From contig CAXXPK010000003.1 of NCBI GenBank assembly GCA_963678075.2, positions 248,001 through 312,000 of the forward strand: a stretch of 64,000 bases of DNA. The letters are read 5' to 3'. Position numbers and translations under genes: made by a program. The notes below the pieces were generated by a model. That model was not told where the DNA came from and did no database searches. It saw nothing but the letters and a program-made list of their open reading frames with translations. Shown here one piece after another: positions 10,236 through 18,741 of this stretch (the stretch's first letter is position 1; each line of letters begins with the position of its first letter). Source of the DNA: Oleispirillum sp963678075. GTDB lineage: Bacteria > Pseudomonadota > Alphaproteobacteria > Rhodospirillales > Rhodospirillaceae.

Positions 10236-10264
10236 ATATTACTATTATCGCGGTATATTGTCAG
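10236..10264 (-). promoter_or_regulatory. Sigma70-type promoter for the amidase/STY0301-like pair
   Basis: On the minus strand CTGACA (10264-10259) and TAATAT (10241-10236) are separated by exactly 17 bases, 27 bases upstream of the amidase ATG. The surrounding DNA is much more AT-rich than its neighbours, which hints at acquired DNA. Confidence 0.6.
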
Positions 10265-10551
10265 CATAAATCACGATTATCGATCTTATGCGCCGCCTAG
10301 AAAGGCGGCGCTGTCCATCCCCGTCACCCCTAGCTTTTGCGCGCAGCGCCATTCATTCGATATATGGCCGCGTGATGGGCGGTGGATTGGGCGCGGGAAG
10401 AAAAGGAAATGGGATCGAAGGGGCCGCGCCCCTTTGCGGGCGTGGGCGGCGCCCACGTCCTTGATTACCGCCCATTTGTTTTTTCCGCGAAGCAGCGTAT
10501 TCCTTATGGAGAAAAATCGGCATCCCGCCCCAGCCCCACACAGGATCGAAA
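10265..10551. other. Intergenic gap with GC-rich palindromes
   Basis: No gene seen. The left part is AT-rich promoter DNA of the divergent amidase gene. At about 10410-10460 there are two adjacent GC-rich dyads (GGGGCCGCGCCCC and GGGCGGCGCCC), similar in style to the palindromic elements flanking yejA, and probably a degenerate member of that family. Confidence 0.45.
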
Positions 10552-11022
10552 ATGCAGCGCGCTGTCAGACGAACCGAGCGAGAAATCACCACAGACGAGG
10601 CTATGGGCATTCTGACTGCCGGGGAATACGGCGTACTGTCGATGGTGGGCGACGACGGCAAGCCCTATGGCGTGTCGATGAGCTATGCGTTGCGGGACGG
10701 AGCGATTTATTTTCACTGCGCGACCGAGGGGCGGAAGCTGGAGCATCTGGACACCAATCCGGCGGTATCGTTTTGCGTCGTTGGCCAGACGAAAGTCCTT
10801 CCCGGTCAGTTTTCCACCGAATACGAAAGCGCGGTTGCCTTTGGCACTGCGGCGCGTGTCACCGGCGAGGAAAAGCGTGCTGGCCTAGTCGCCCTGATAG
10901 AGAAATACTCGGCGGATTTCATGGAGCCCGGGGTCACCTATCTGGAATCGAAGATTGACCGCGTTGTGGTGATCCGGATTGATATCGAATACATCAGCGG
11001 CAAGGCTCGGCGGCCCCGCTGA
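10552..11022 (+). CDS. Pyridoxamine 5'-phosphate oxidase-fold (NimA-like) flavin protein
   Basis: A 156-residue single-domain protein of the split-barrel FMN-binding fold. The N-terminus TDEAMGILTAGEYGVLSM, then GKPYGVSMSYALRDG and IYFHCATEGRKLEHLD, are typical of the family of small flavin oxidoreductases that includes nitroimidazole-resistance NimA proteins. The HCATEGRK segment is the usual flavin-phosphate contact. No partner gene points to a substrate: it lies alone between the amidase pair and accD. The exact reaction cannot be told from sequence. Confidence 0.75.
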   Translation: MQRAVRRTEREITTDEAMGILTAGEYGVLSMVGDDGKPYGVSMSYALRDGAIYFHCATEGRKLEHLDTNPAVSFCVVGQTKVLPGQFSTEYESAVAFGTAARVTGEEKRAGLVALIEKYSADFMEPGVTYLESKIDRVVVIRIDIEYISGKARRPR

Positions 11023-11052
11023 TCCCTGGCTTGGCATCGGAGAAGCGACGGG

Positions 11053-11982
11053 ATGAGCTGGCTCACCAATTTTGTACGGCCGACATTGAAGCGCTGGATC
11101 GCGCCGCGCGTCCTGCGCGAGGCGCAGTGGGTGACCTGTCCGAAGTGCGGGGCGACGGTGTTTTACCGCGACCTCGACGCCAACTGGCGGATTTGTCCGC
11201 ACTGCGATCATCATCTGACCCTGGCGGCGGAGCGACGGTTCGCCCTGCTGTTGGATGCCGACAGTTGGGCGCGTATCGAGGTTCCCGGGGCTCCGGCCGA
11301 TCCCTTGAAGTTCCGCGATTCCCGCCGCTATGCCGACCGCCTGAAGGAGTCCGCCGCCCATGCCCACGAGGTGGTGGCGGTGGCGCATGGCCGCATCGAC
11401 GGCATCGGCGCGGTGCTGGCCGCGTTCGAACCGCAGTTCATGGCCGGGACCTTCGGCGCGGTGGCGGGGGAGGCGATCGTCGCCGCTGCCGAATTGGCGC
11501 TGTTGCAGGATGCGCCCTTGATCCTGGTCACCGGCAGCCAGGGGACGCGCATTCAGGACGGCGCCTTTGCCCTGATGCAGGTGCCGCGCGCCGGCCTTGC
11601 CCTGCGCAAGCTGGGGGAACGGGCCTTGCCGTTGATCGTGGTGCTGGCCGATCCCGCCTTCGATCCGGCGACCGACAGCCTGACCCAGTTGGCCGACATC
11701 GTGATCGCCGAGCCGGGCGCCCGCCTGGGGCCGCCGCCGGTCGATCCCTTCGCGGCGATGGACACGCCGGAGTTCCTGGCGGTTCGCGCCGGGGTGAACG
11801 ATGCCGCCGCCCTGCTGGGGAAAGGCCGCGTCGATCGCATCGCCGACCGCCGCGACCTGAAGGCGGAGATCGCGGTGATTCTGAACGTGCTGCGCAGTCC
11901 CTTCCCCTCGGCTACCGTACTGCCTTATCCGGCGAAGGAAATGCGGCGGATCGACGCCCCCAGCGGCGAATCCCATGCTTGA
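11053..11982 (+). CDS. accD: Acetyl-CoA carboxylase carboxyltransferase beta-like subunit, divergent
   Basis: Occupies the conserved accD position between trpA and folC and begins MSWLTNFVRP like AccD. It keeps the four zinc-ribbon cysteines (Cys29, 32, 48, 51 in CPKCG and CPHCDHH) and the LKFRDSRRYADRL segment. However, the carboxyltransferase core is unusual. The family motif SGGARMQE reads SQGTRIQD, and the nearly invariant TGGVSASFA stretch is replaced near residues 197-213 by DPAFDPATDSLTQ. The region normally reading IGFAGPRVIEQT is also unlike the family. The frame is open to a normal length of 309 residues, so it is not simply broken. It may have reduced or altered activity, or a second accD may exist elsewhere. 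The stop overlaps the folC start by eight bases. Confidence 0.8.
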   Translation: MSWLTNFVRPTLKRWIAPRVLREAQWVTCPKCGATVFYRDLDANWRICPHCDHHLTLAAERRFALLLDADSWARIEVPGAPADPLKFRDSRRYADRLKESAAHAHEVVAVAHGRIDGIGAVLAAFEPQFMAGTFGAVAGEAIVAAAELALLQDAPLILVTGSQGTRIQDGAFALMQVPRAGLALRKLGERALPLIVVLADPAFDPATDSLTQLADIVIAEPGARLGPPPVDPFAAMDTPEFLAVRAGVNDAAALLGKGRVDRIADRRDLKAEIAVILNVLRSPFPSATVLPYPAKEMRRIDAPSGESHA

Positions 11983-13258
11983 CGCGGTGCTGGAGCGTCT
12001 GACCCGGTTGCATCCCAGCGTCATCGACCTGTCGCTGACTCGGATGACGCGGCTGCTGGCCGACCTCGACCACCCCGAGGCCAAGTTGCCGCCGGTGATT
12101 CATGTCGCCGGGACCAACGGCAAGGGCTCGACGGTGGCGACCCTGGCCGCCCTGGCCGAGGCGGCGGGGCAGCGCGTTCACGCCTATACCTCGCCGCATC
12201 TGATGCGCTTCGCCGAACGCATCAGCATCGCCGGGCGGCTGCCCGCCGACGATGCCCTGGTTGCCCTGCTGGAAGAGGTCGAGGCCGCCAATGCCGGGCA
12301 GCCGATCACCTTTTTCGAGGCCACCACCGCCGCCGCCCTGTTGGCGTTTTCCCGCGCGAAGGCCGATCTTTGCCTGCTGGAAACCGGCCTGGGCGGACGT
12401 TTGGACGCCACCAACGTGGTGGAACGTCCGGTTGCCTGCGTGTTGACCGCGATCGGCCTCGACCACCAGGACTACCTGGGGGATACCCTGGCCGCGATCG
12501 CCGCCGAGAAGGCCCGCATCCTGCGCCCCGGCGTTCCTGCGGTGATCGCCCGCCAAGCGCCCGAGGCGATGGCCGTGATCGAGGCCGTTGCGCGGGAAAT
12601 CGGCGCGCCGTTGTGGCGGTGCGATGTCGATTGGACCTGCCGCGCTACCGCCACCGGCTTCGCGGTCGAGGCCCCCGACCTGTCGGTCGAGGCCCCGCGT
12701 CCGGTCCTGTTCGGTCCGCATCAGGTGGACAACGCGGCGCTGGCCCTGGTTGCCGTCCATGCCGCCGGTTCGTGGCCGGTGACCTCGGCCTTGGCGGCGG
12801 CGGCGCTACCCCGCGTCGCCGGGCCGGGACGTTTGCAACGTCTGTCCGCCGGACGGTTGGTCGAGGCCGTGGGCCGCGATCTTTGGCTCGATGGCGGGCA
12901 TAATCCCTCCGCCGGGGAGGCCCTGACTCCGGTTCTGGCCGCTTGGGCCGCCGAGGGTCCGGTGGACATGATTCTGGGGATGCAGACCACCAAGGACCCG
13001 GTCGGGTATCTGACGCCGCTGGCGCCGTTTCTGCGGTCGCTACGCACGGTGCGGGTGGATAGCGCACCCGCACCCTTCGCCGCCGCCGATCTGGCCCGCA
13101 TCGCGCGTGACATCGGCATCGCCGACGTCACCGTCCATGCCGATTGGCGCGACGCGGTGACGGCGGAGGCCGGAAAAACCGGTCGTCTGCTGATGGCGGG
13201 ATCGTTGTATCTGGTGGGCGAGGCCCTGGCCGAGAACGGCGTCGGCGCGCCGGAGTAA
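11975..13258 (+). CDS. folC: Bifunctional folylpolyglutamate synthase / dihydrofolate synthase
   Basis: Adds glutamate to dihydropteroate and to folates in an ATP-dependent Mur-ligase-type reaction. The 427-residue product has the ATP loop HVAGTNGKGST, the folate-site YTSPHL and RISI segments, ETGLGGRLDATN and the later LDGGHNPS. The ATG at 11975 overlaps the accD end, so it is co-translated; accD-folC is a conserved pair. Length is normal. Confidence 0.94.
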   Translation: MLDAVLERLTRLHPSVIDLSLTRMTRLLADLDHPEAKLPPVIHVAGTNGKGSTVATLAALAEAAGQRVHAYTSPHLMRFAERISIAGRLPADDALVALLEEVEAANAGQPITFFEATTAAALLAFSRAKADLCLLETGLGGRLDATNVVERPVACVLTAIGLDHQDYLGDTLAAIAAEKARILRPGVPAVIARQAPEAMAVIEAVAREIGAPLWRCDVDWTCRATATGFAVEAPDLSVEAPRPVLFGPHQVDNAALALVAVHAAGSWPVTSALAAAALPRVAGPGRLQRLSAGRLVEAVGRDLWLDGGHNPSAGEALTPVLAAWAAEGPVDMILGMQTTKDPVGYLTPLAPFLRSLRTVRVDSAPAPFAAADLARIARDIGIADVTVHADWRDAVTAEAGKTGRLLMAGSLYLVGEALAENGVGAPE

Positions 13259-13888
13259 CGGGCGCCTGTCCCGAAACGATGCCCAGCTGCGCCCATACCG
13301 CCAGACGCTCCGGGGTCAGGCCGTTGATGCCTTGGCGCACCGCGGCGCGGATCGCGGCGAGGCCTCTCGGGGTGTGGGCCTTGTCGTCGGTGGCGTTCAG
13401 CAGGCGGGCGAGCACCGCCGGTTTGGCGGCGGCGAAGCCGCAGCCGGTCTCGACGATGGTGGAAAGAACCAGGGCCTCGGCCCGGTTCATCGGCATCGCG
13501 GCGCCCATCACCGTCGATGCCATCGACACCGCGTCGGCGAAGGCCAGGGGGACATGGATCGTACCGCATTACGGGCGATGCCGGGAACCAGGCCGGAAAT
13601 ATCGGCGACGCGCCGGGGGCCGTCGCGCAGGGAGTCGAAGGGAAAGCCCCGGAAATCGATGGCATGGCCGCCGAAATCGACCCGGTCGAGGTCGCGGACC
13701 AGCCCCACCACCAGTTGGTCGTGTTGCGCCCAGAACGTCGCCTCGTCGCCCACCGCCGCGCCGCGCACATAGACGTCGCGGCGATAGAAGGGGTTGCGCA
13801 GCAGGTCGCGCAAGGTTTCGAATTCGCGGCGGGAACGAACGTGCTTCAGCAGCGGGCGCGCCGAGGGGGCCACCGCAAGGTCCAGCAT
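13128..13888 (-). pseudogene. Methyltransferase regulatory-domain remnant, 5' end lost next to an IS
   Basis: Minus-strand coding character is seen in two frames. The first (13888 to about 13560) contains LRDLLRNPFYRRDVYVRG, the second (about 13565 down to 13128) AMPMNRAEALVLSTIVE and LNATDDKAHTPRGL. Together these resemble the regulatory domain that follows class I SAM methyltransferases in some proteobacteria. The frames join near 13550-13575 only with a one-base shift. The catalytic N-terminal half is absent because an IS begins immediately upstream at about 13890. The tail overlaps the end of folC on the opposite strand. The family assignment is tentative. Confidence 0.5.
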
Positions 13889-13889
13889 G

Positions 13890-15152
13890 TTCAGGAAGAA
13901 CTAGGCGTTGCCCGCGAAGCTGAAGCCGTGCGCGGCGGCGCCGGCCTCGACCTGAGCGAAGTGGAAGGGGACGAGACGCGGCGCGAACAACTCCGCCGCC
14001 GCGTCTTTGGGTGGTCGCACCAGATTGTAGGCGGCTGCCGAGAAGGCGAAGGCCCAATCCACCTTATCAAGGCCGCGCAGTTTGGTTTTCCGCATCCCTG
14101 TGACTGTCTTGATCCAGCCAAAGGCTTCCTCGATCCGCTTGCGGATGCGCATGGAGGCGGTATAGCCGGGATGGCGGGTGGTGCGCTTATCTATGGCCGA
14201 GCGACGTCGGCTAGTGTTCTGCTCCACGTGAGGACGCACGTTGAGCGTCCGCGGTTCCTCGATAAAATCGGCGGCATCGTAGCCGCAGTCGGCACCCAAC
14301 GTAATTGCGCGCGGTCGGTCGCCCAGGGGCTCGATCATGTCCAGTGCCGCCAACCGTTCAGCGTGACCCGATGCGCGGGTTAGCCGGGTGTCCACGATCA
14401 AGCCCGAACGGTTTTCCATCAGCCCATGACCGATAAAGCACAGCTTAGCCTCCATGCCTGCCCCCTTGCGGTAGAGCATGGCATCGGGATCGGTGGTGCT
14501 CTTGTGAGTATCGTTGGATCGTTTCTCGCCGCGAAAATCGACCGAGGGGTTGCGACCACCGCCTTCACCCCCATCGCCCTCAGCGGCCTTCGGTCTGAAG
14601 CTCTTCATTGAGGCCCACGCTTCGATCAGCGTGCCGTCGACGCTGAAATGCTCGCTCGACAGTAGCCGTTTGATCCGGGGTTGGACCAACACTGCCGCCA
14701 GGAATTTTGCGGCGATGTCCCCTTCCAGCAGCCGGTCGCGGTTCTTGGAGAATGTGGAATGGTCCCAGGCCGGGTCATCTACCCCGAGACCGACGAACCA
14801 ACGGAACAGCAGGTCAAAGTCCAGGCGCTCCATCAATTGGCGTTCCGAACGGATCGAGTAGAACACCTGCAACAGCATGGCCCGCAGCAGCTTCTCCGGT
14901 GGAACCGACGGCCGACCCATTCCTGAGTAGAGCGCTGCAAAGTCGCCCGACAACGCCGCTAGTGCCGTATTGGTCATCTCCCGGATCGTCCGCAGCGGGT
15001 GGTCCATGCGCACCCGCGTCTCCAGGTCAACGCAGGAGAACAAGTCTCCAGATCGCTTGTCTGTCCCGTGCATCATTCCCTCAGCAACAAGCCACTACCG
15101 AGATTGAATTATGCCGATACCAGCCATGCCACCGATTTTTCAATATCCTGCT
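13890..15152 (-). mobile_element. IS5-superfamily insertion sequence, approximate limits
   Basis: An IS carrying one full-length transposase (13901-15076). Its exact ends are unclear: both flanks share a short CAGGA-type sequence (13892 side and, inverted, near 15146), but I cannot define full inverted repeats or a target duplication. The left end abuts a methyltransferase remnant and the right end abuts a second, smaller IS. Confidence 0.65.
13901..15076 (-). CDS. IS5-family transposase (DDE)
   Basis: A 391-residue transposase with an N-terminal domain (HPLRTIREMTNTAL, then LLLQVFYSIRSERQLMERL) and a DDE/DDD nuclease domain. Probable catalytic residues are Asp in FSVDGTLIEAWAS, Asp in LGADCGYDAADF and Glu in RIRKRIEEAFGWIKT. 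The frame is intact, so the element could still move. The insert near residues 190-205 (GGRNPSVDFRGEKRS) is typical of this IS5 subgroup. Confidence 0.85.
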   Translation of the reverse strand: MMHGTDKRSGDLFSCVDLETRVRMDHPLRTIREMTNTALAALSGDFAALYSGMGRPSVPPEKLLRAMLLQVFYSIRSERQLMERLDFDLLFRWFVGLGVDDPAWDHSTFSKNRDRLLEGDIAAKFLAAVLVQPRIKRLLSSEHFSVDGTLIEAWASMKSFRPKAAEGDGGEGGGRNPSVDFRGEKRSNDTHKSTTDPDAMLYRKGAGMEAKLCFIGHGLMENRSGLIVDTRLTRASGHAERLAALDMIEPLGDRPRAITLGADCGYDAADFIEEPRTLNVRPHVEQNTSRRRSAIDKRTTRHPGYTASMRIRKRIEEAFGWIKTVTGMRKTKLRGLDKVDWAFAFSAAAYNLVRPPKDAAAELFAPRLVPFHFAQVEAGAAAHGFSFAGNA

Positions 15153-15166
15153 AGGCCCAGGATTCA

Positions 15167-15490
15167 TTAAGGTTCGATCCAGAAGAGGAGGAGTACCGCG
15201 ATGATGACGGCGGCAAAGAAGATATCCGCGCATCGGTCATATCGGGTGTGGATACGCCGCCAATCCTTGAGGCGAGCGAAGAGGTTCTCGATCCTATGAC
15301 GCTGGCGATAGAGGGTTTTGTCGTAAGCGTACTGGGTTTTGCGATGACGCATTGGCGGGATGCATGTAGCGATCCCTCGCTGTGTCAAAGCCTCTCGAAG
15401 GGGATCACCGTCATAGCCCTTGTCGGCGATCAGGACGTTGGCCTTGGGAAATAGGTCGAGCAACAGCATCGCGCCTTTGTGATCGCTCAT
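15167..15490 (-). CDS. IS427-like transposase, OrfB frame
   Basis: C-terminal part of a DDE transposase (107 residues from the internal ATG). It contains VLIADKGYDGDPL with the second catalytic Asp and RQRHRIENLFARLKDW with the catalytic Glu. The frame is open further upstream to about 15590, where a shift at a TTCCCC run would join it to OrfA, as is usual for the IS427 group. Confidence 0.8.
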   Translation of the reverse strand: MSDHKGAMLLLDLFPKANVLIADKGYDGDPLREALTQRGIATCIPPMRHRKTQYAYDKTLYRQRHRIENLFARLKDWRRIHTRYDRCADIFFAAVIIAVLLLFWIEP

Positions 15491-15558
15491 TTGCCCCTCG
15501 CTGAGCAGCAGGATGAGGGGCCTTCCTTGTCCGTCGCAAACCGCATGAAGCTTGGAGT

Positions 15559-15948
15559 TCAGTCCGCCTTTTGTGCGTCCGATACATCGGGGAAGAGCCC
15601 CTTTTTATAGAGGCTCGCGGCGGTCCGATGAGCTTTCAGGTGGGTTGCATCGATCATCAACCGGTCTGGAGGGCCAGCCTCTCCCGTCAAGGCCGCGAAG
15701 ATCCGGCTGAACACCCCAAGTCGGCGCCAGCGAACGAAACGATTATAGAGGGTTTTGTGGGGGCCATAGACGGGTGGTGCATCTCGCCACCGTAAGCCGT
15801 TGCGGATCACATGAACGATGCCGCTGATCACTCGCCGATCATCAACCCGCGGCACGCCATGCGATAGCGGGAAATGCGGCTCGATCTTCGCCAACTGCCT
15901 CTCTGACAACCAAAACAGATCACTCGTGGATGGGGTCCTCCCTCCCAT
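15559..15948 (-). CDS. IS427-like transposase, OrfA frame
   Basis: N-terminal part (129 residues) of the transposase, with the helix-turn-helix-like start LFWLSERQLAKIEPHFP, then GLRWRDAPPVYGPHKTLYNR and DRLMIDATHLKAHRT carrying the first catalytic Asp. It ends shortly after YKKGLFP, in the region where ribosomal frameshifting into OrfB is expected. The ATG at 15948 is the first inside the element. Confidence 0.8.
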   Translation of the reverse strand: MGGRTPSTSDLFWLSERQLAKIEPHFPLSHGVPRVDDRRVISGIVHVIRNGLRWRDAPPVYGPHKTLYNRFVRWRRLGVFSRIFAALTGEAGPPDRLMIDATHLKAHRTAASLYKKGLFPDVSDAQKAD

Positions 15949-16052
15949 GAGTGAATCAGCCGCTGATCTGCCTGACAATAATTTAATGAGTCCTGAGCCT
16001 GGAGGGTTGGCCCCGGCCATGGCGTCTCGCCGTGACTTGCCGATGGAACGGT

Positions 16053-17743
16053 TTACATTTCCACTTGAATGCCGAGTTCAACGACTTGGTCGGGTGGAAT
16101 ACGATAACAGGCTGTTGGGCGAGCCGCATTGCGTGCCATGAAGGCAAACAGATGCTCGTGCCAGAGCATCATCCCCACTCTCTCGTCGCTTGGGATCAGG
16201 GTCTCCCGACCGAGATAGTAGGTGGTCTTGTCGAGGTCCACGTCGACGCCCTGCCCCTTGCACCGGCGGATGACCGCCGGAACGTCATGAACACCGCCGT
16301 ACCCGAAACGCGGAGCGGTCGCTTGCGGCGCAGTTCCTCGAAAAACGTATCGAGCGGCGGGTGGTTGCCGCGCAAACGCCGCGCCAGCAGCGTCCGGCCT
16401 GTGCGCCAAGTGGTCATCAGGGTGAAGACCGCGCCGCCGACGAGAAGCGGGTACCAGCCACCATCGACGATCTTCAGCATATTGGTGCAAAAGAAGGCGA
16501 TATCGACGACCAGGAAGGTGCCGGTGATCGCAACGACGATCAGCGGATGCCAGCCCCAGCGCAGGGCAACGAAGTAGAAGAGTACGGTGGTGATCACCAT
16601 GGTCGTGGTGACGGCGACGCCATAGGCACCGGCGAGCGCCACCGACGAGCCGAATCCCAACACCAAACCGATCGTTGCCACCATCAATAACCAGTTCACG
16701 ATCGGGATATAAATCTGCCCAACTTCCTTTGAAGAGGTCTGGATGATCTCTTCGTGCGGCAGTTGCTCGAGTTGGCTGGCCTGGCGAGTCAAGGAGAATG
16801 CTCCAGAGATGACCGCCTGGGATGCGATCGCCGTCGCCAAAGTTGCGAGGCCGACCAAAGGATAGAGCGCCCAGTCGGGAGCCAGATGGTAGAACGGACT
16901 CTTGAACGTGGCCGGCGCGCCAAGGATATGGGCGCCCTGGCCCAGGTAGTTGAGTACGAGCGCGGGCAGCACCAGGACAAACCAAGCGAGTCGGATCGGA
17001 CGTCGGCCGAAATGCCCCATGTCCGCGTAGAGCGCCTCGCCTTCTGTCACCACCAGGAACACGGCGCCTAAGGCCGCAAATCCGGTGAAGCCGTTATGGA
17101 AAAGGAAGGAGACGCCATAACGCGGGTCGATCGCCGCCAGCACATGGGGCATGTGCCAGATCGCGCGGAGGCCAAGCGCGCCGATCACCAGGAACCAGAT
17201 CAGGATAATCGGCCCGAATACGATGCCGATGCCGCTTGTGCCGTGACGCTGGAATAGGAAAAGGGCGACGAGAACGGCGATGGTGAGCGGGACGATGTAG
17301 GGATTGAAGACCGGGGTCGCGATGCTCAGTCCCTCGATCGCACTGAGAACCGAAATGGCCGGCGTGATCGTGCCGTCGCCATACAACAGCGCGGCGCCAA
17401 AGAGTTCCATTAGCATGAGGACATATTTTGGGCTTCCCGTGCGGGCGTGCCACGGGTTGAGCTGGACCACGAGCGCGAGGATGCCGCCCTCGCCGTGGTT
17501 GTCGGCGCGCATGACGAAAAGGAGGTACTTTGCCGAGATGATGATAAGCAGGGACCAAATAATCAGGGACAAAACGTCAAGAACATTCGCCTCGGTCACG
17601 CCAATCCGGTTCGGGCCGAGGAAACACAATCCCATGGCATAAAGAGGGCTGGTGCCGATGTCGCCGAAGACGATGCCGAGCGCGGTCAGCGTCATCAAGG
17701 GCAATCGGCTGCATTGCGAGGGTTTTGAACGGTCTTCCTCCAT
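16053..17743 (-). pseudogene. kup: KUP-type potassium transporter with internal deletion and frameshift
   Basis: The membrane part is intact. From the ATG at 17743 the product runs through FGDIGTSPLYA, LYGDGTITPAISV and about twelve transmembrane helices to RVSGTAVFMT near residue 485. There the frame changes: the Kup C-terminal sequence resumes in another frame as DVPAVIRRC and continues through SRETLIP-like YYLGRETLIPS to the normal end VVELGIQVE at 16053. By comparison with Kup proteins of about 620-630 residues, some 65 residues of the cytoplasmic domain are missing at about 16280-16300. In the original frame a scrambled 515-residue protein would result. It lies between IS copies. Confidence 0.8.
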
Positions 17744-18142
17744 CGGAATCCCCTTCTTCGGTCGAGGCCGCCGCCTTCGGGTGGGGCCGTCGTATCCTGG
17801 TTGACGCTGGTCGTCCCCGTGATGCTATTCCCACAAAGGCGGGAGGCGCTACAACATCCCTTTGGGCTCGGGCTGCCCGCCTGTCGATGAAACCGGCGGC
17901 AGCTCAGGATGCAAAATTAACCTATGGGGCGCGTCGGCTATCTTCATGTAGATGCCCAAATCATCTTGAATGGCAATTGAATTTCCGATTATCTCTCATT
18001 ATATAATTTTGTCGGTTATTTGATTAATTATTTTGTATGTGGCGGTTCATGTTTTCCGCCATGACGCATTAATCTCATATGGAACTCTGCGATTTCGACG
18101 CCCTGCGTGAGCGGGCAGCAGTATTTTTTGAAAGGATTCACC
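17744..18142. other. Intergenic gap between kup and the cold-shock gene
   Basis: Divergent promoter region with no gene seen. The part from 17960 to 18050 is strikingly AT-rich (TTATATAATTTTGTCGG and neighbouring T/A runs), unlike the rest of the window, and probably carries the cold-shock promoter and a long untranslated leader. I do not assign exact boxes. Confidence 0.5.
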
Positions 18143-18355
18143 ATGACCACGGGAATCGTGAAATGGTTTAACGCCCAAAAGGGCTTTGGCTTCATCGCGC
18201 CGGATGACGGCGGCGGTGACGCGTTTGTTCATATCAGCGCCGTCGAGCGTTCGGGCATCGGGAGCCTGGGCGAAGGTCAGAAGGTTGGTTTCGAACTCGT
18301 CTCCGACCGCAAAAGCGGCAAGATGTCGGCCGAGAATCTCAAGATTCTCGCCTAA
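18143..18355 (+). CDS. Cold-shock domain protein (CspA family)
   Basis: A 70-residue single-domain nucleic-acid-binding protein with RNP1 KGFGFI and RNP2 FVHIS, the two RNA-binding strands of the cold-shock fold, and the start TTGIVKWFNAQ. An AAAGGA ribosome site precedes the ATG at 18143. A long AT-rich leader upstream is consistent with temperature-sensitive mRNA control, as known for CspA, although that is inference here. Confidence 0.93.
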   Translation: MTTGIVKWFNAQKGFGFIAPDDGGGDAFVHISAVERSGIGSLGEGQKVGFELVSDRKSGKMSAENLKILA

Positions 18356-18449
18356 CTCCTGCGCTGACGCCAACACGGCTTGGATGCCCCCCGGATAACG
18401 CGGGGGGTAACCGTGACCGACGCGATGCACTCGAACCGGGAGACCGCAC

Positions 18450-18581
18450 ATGGCCAAGGGGCAGCAACGCGGAAATCGCGAAATGAAAAAGCCGAAAAAG
18501 GCCAAGGTCGTCAGCCCTGTGCCCGTCCCGTTCATCAAGGGCGTCTTGGATGCGCGGATGACCCCGAAGAAGAAGACCTGA
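18450..18581 (+). CDS. Small basic protein, conserved type, unknown function
   Basis: A 43-residue, very lysine- and arginine-rich protein: it starts MAKGQQRGNREMKKPKKAK and ends in TPKKKT. I recognise the MAKGQQR-N-E-KKPKK pattern as a recurring tiny proteobacterial protein of unknown function. It is 95 bases downstream of the cold-shock gene in the same direction and may share its transcript; a charge this high suggests binding to nucleic acid or the ribosome. No motif gives a function. Confidence 0.55.
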   Translation: MAKGQQRGNREMKKPKKAKVVSPVPVPFIKGVLDARMTPKKKT

Positions 18582-18741
18582 CGCCGTGTGCGTCGGCCAT
18601 CCTGCCTCATGCGCCGCCGCGCGTTGAACGATTGACGTTTCGACGCGTGTAGCGTTTCCGCTCCTTCGCGGGAGCGACTGTCCCCGAACGTCAAATCTTC
18701 GGATTTTAATCCATTGGCGTTCGTCATGAGTCCGGCCGGAG

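Larger units (their letters stand above)
15153..15999 (-). mobile_element. IS5-family (IS427-like) element, copy 2
   Basis: About 846 bases bounded by inverted repeats close to GGCTCAGGACTCATTAA (left end here degenerate: GGCCCAGGATTCATTAA). It carries a two-frame transposase on the minus strand and is nearly identical to copy 3 (29571-30416) and to the fragment at 1-157. It sits directly against the larger IS at its left. I could not confirm a target-site duplication. Confidence 0.85.
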
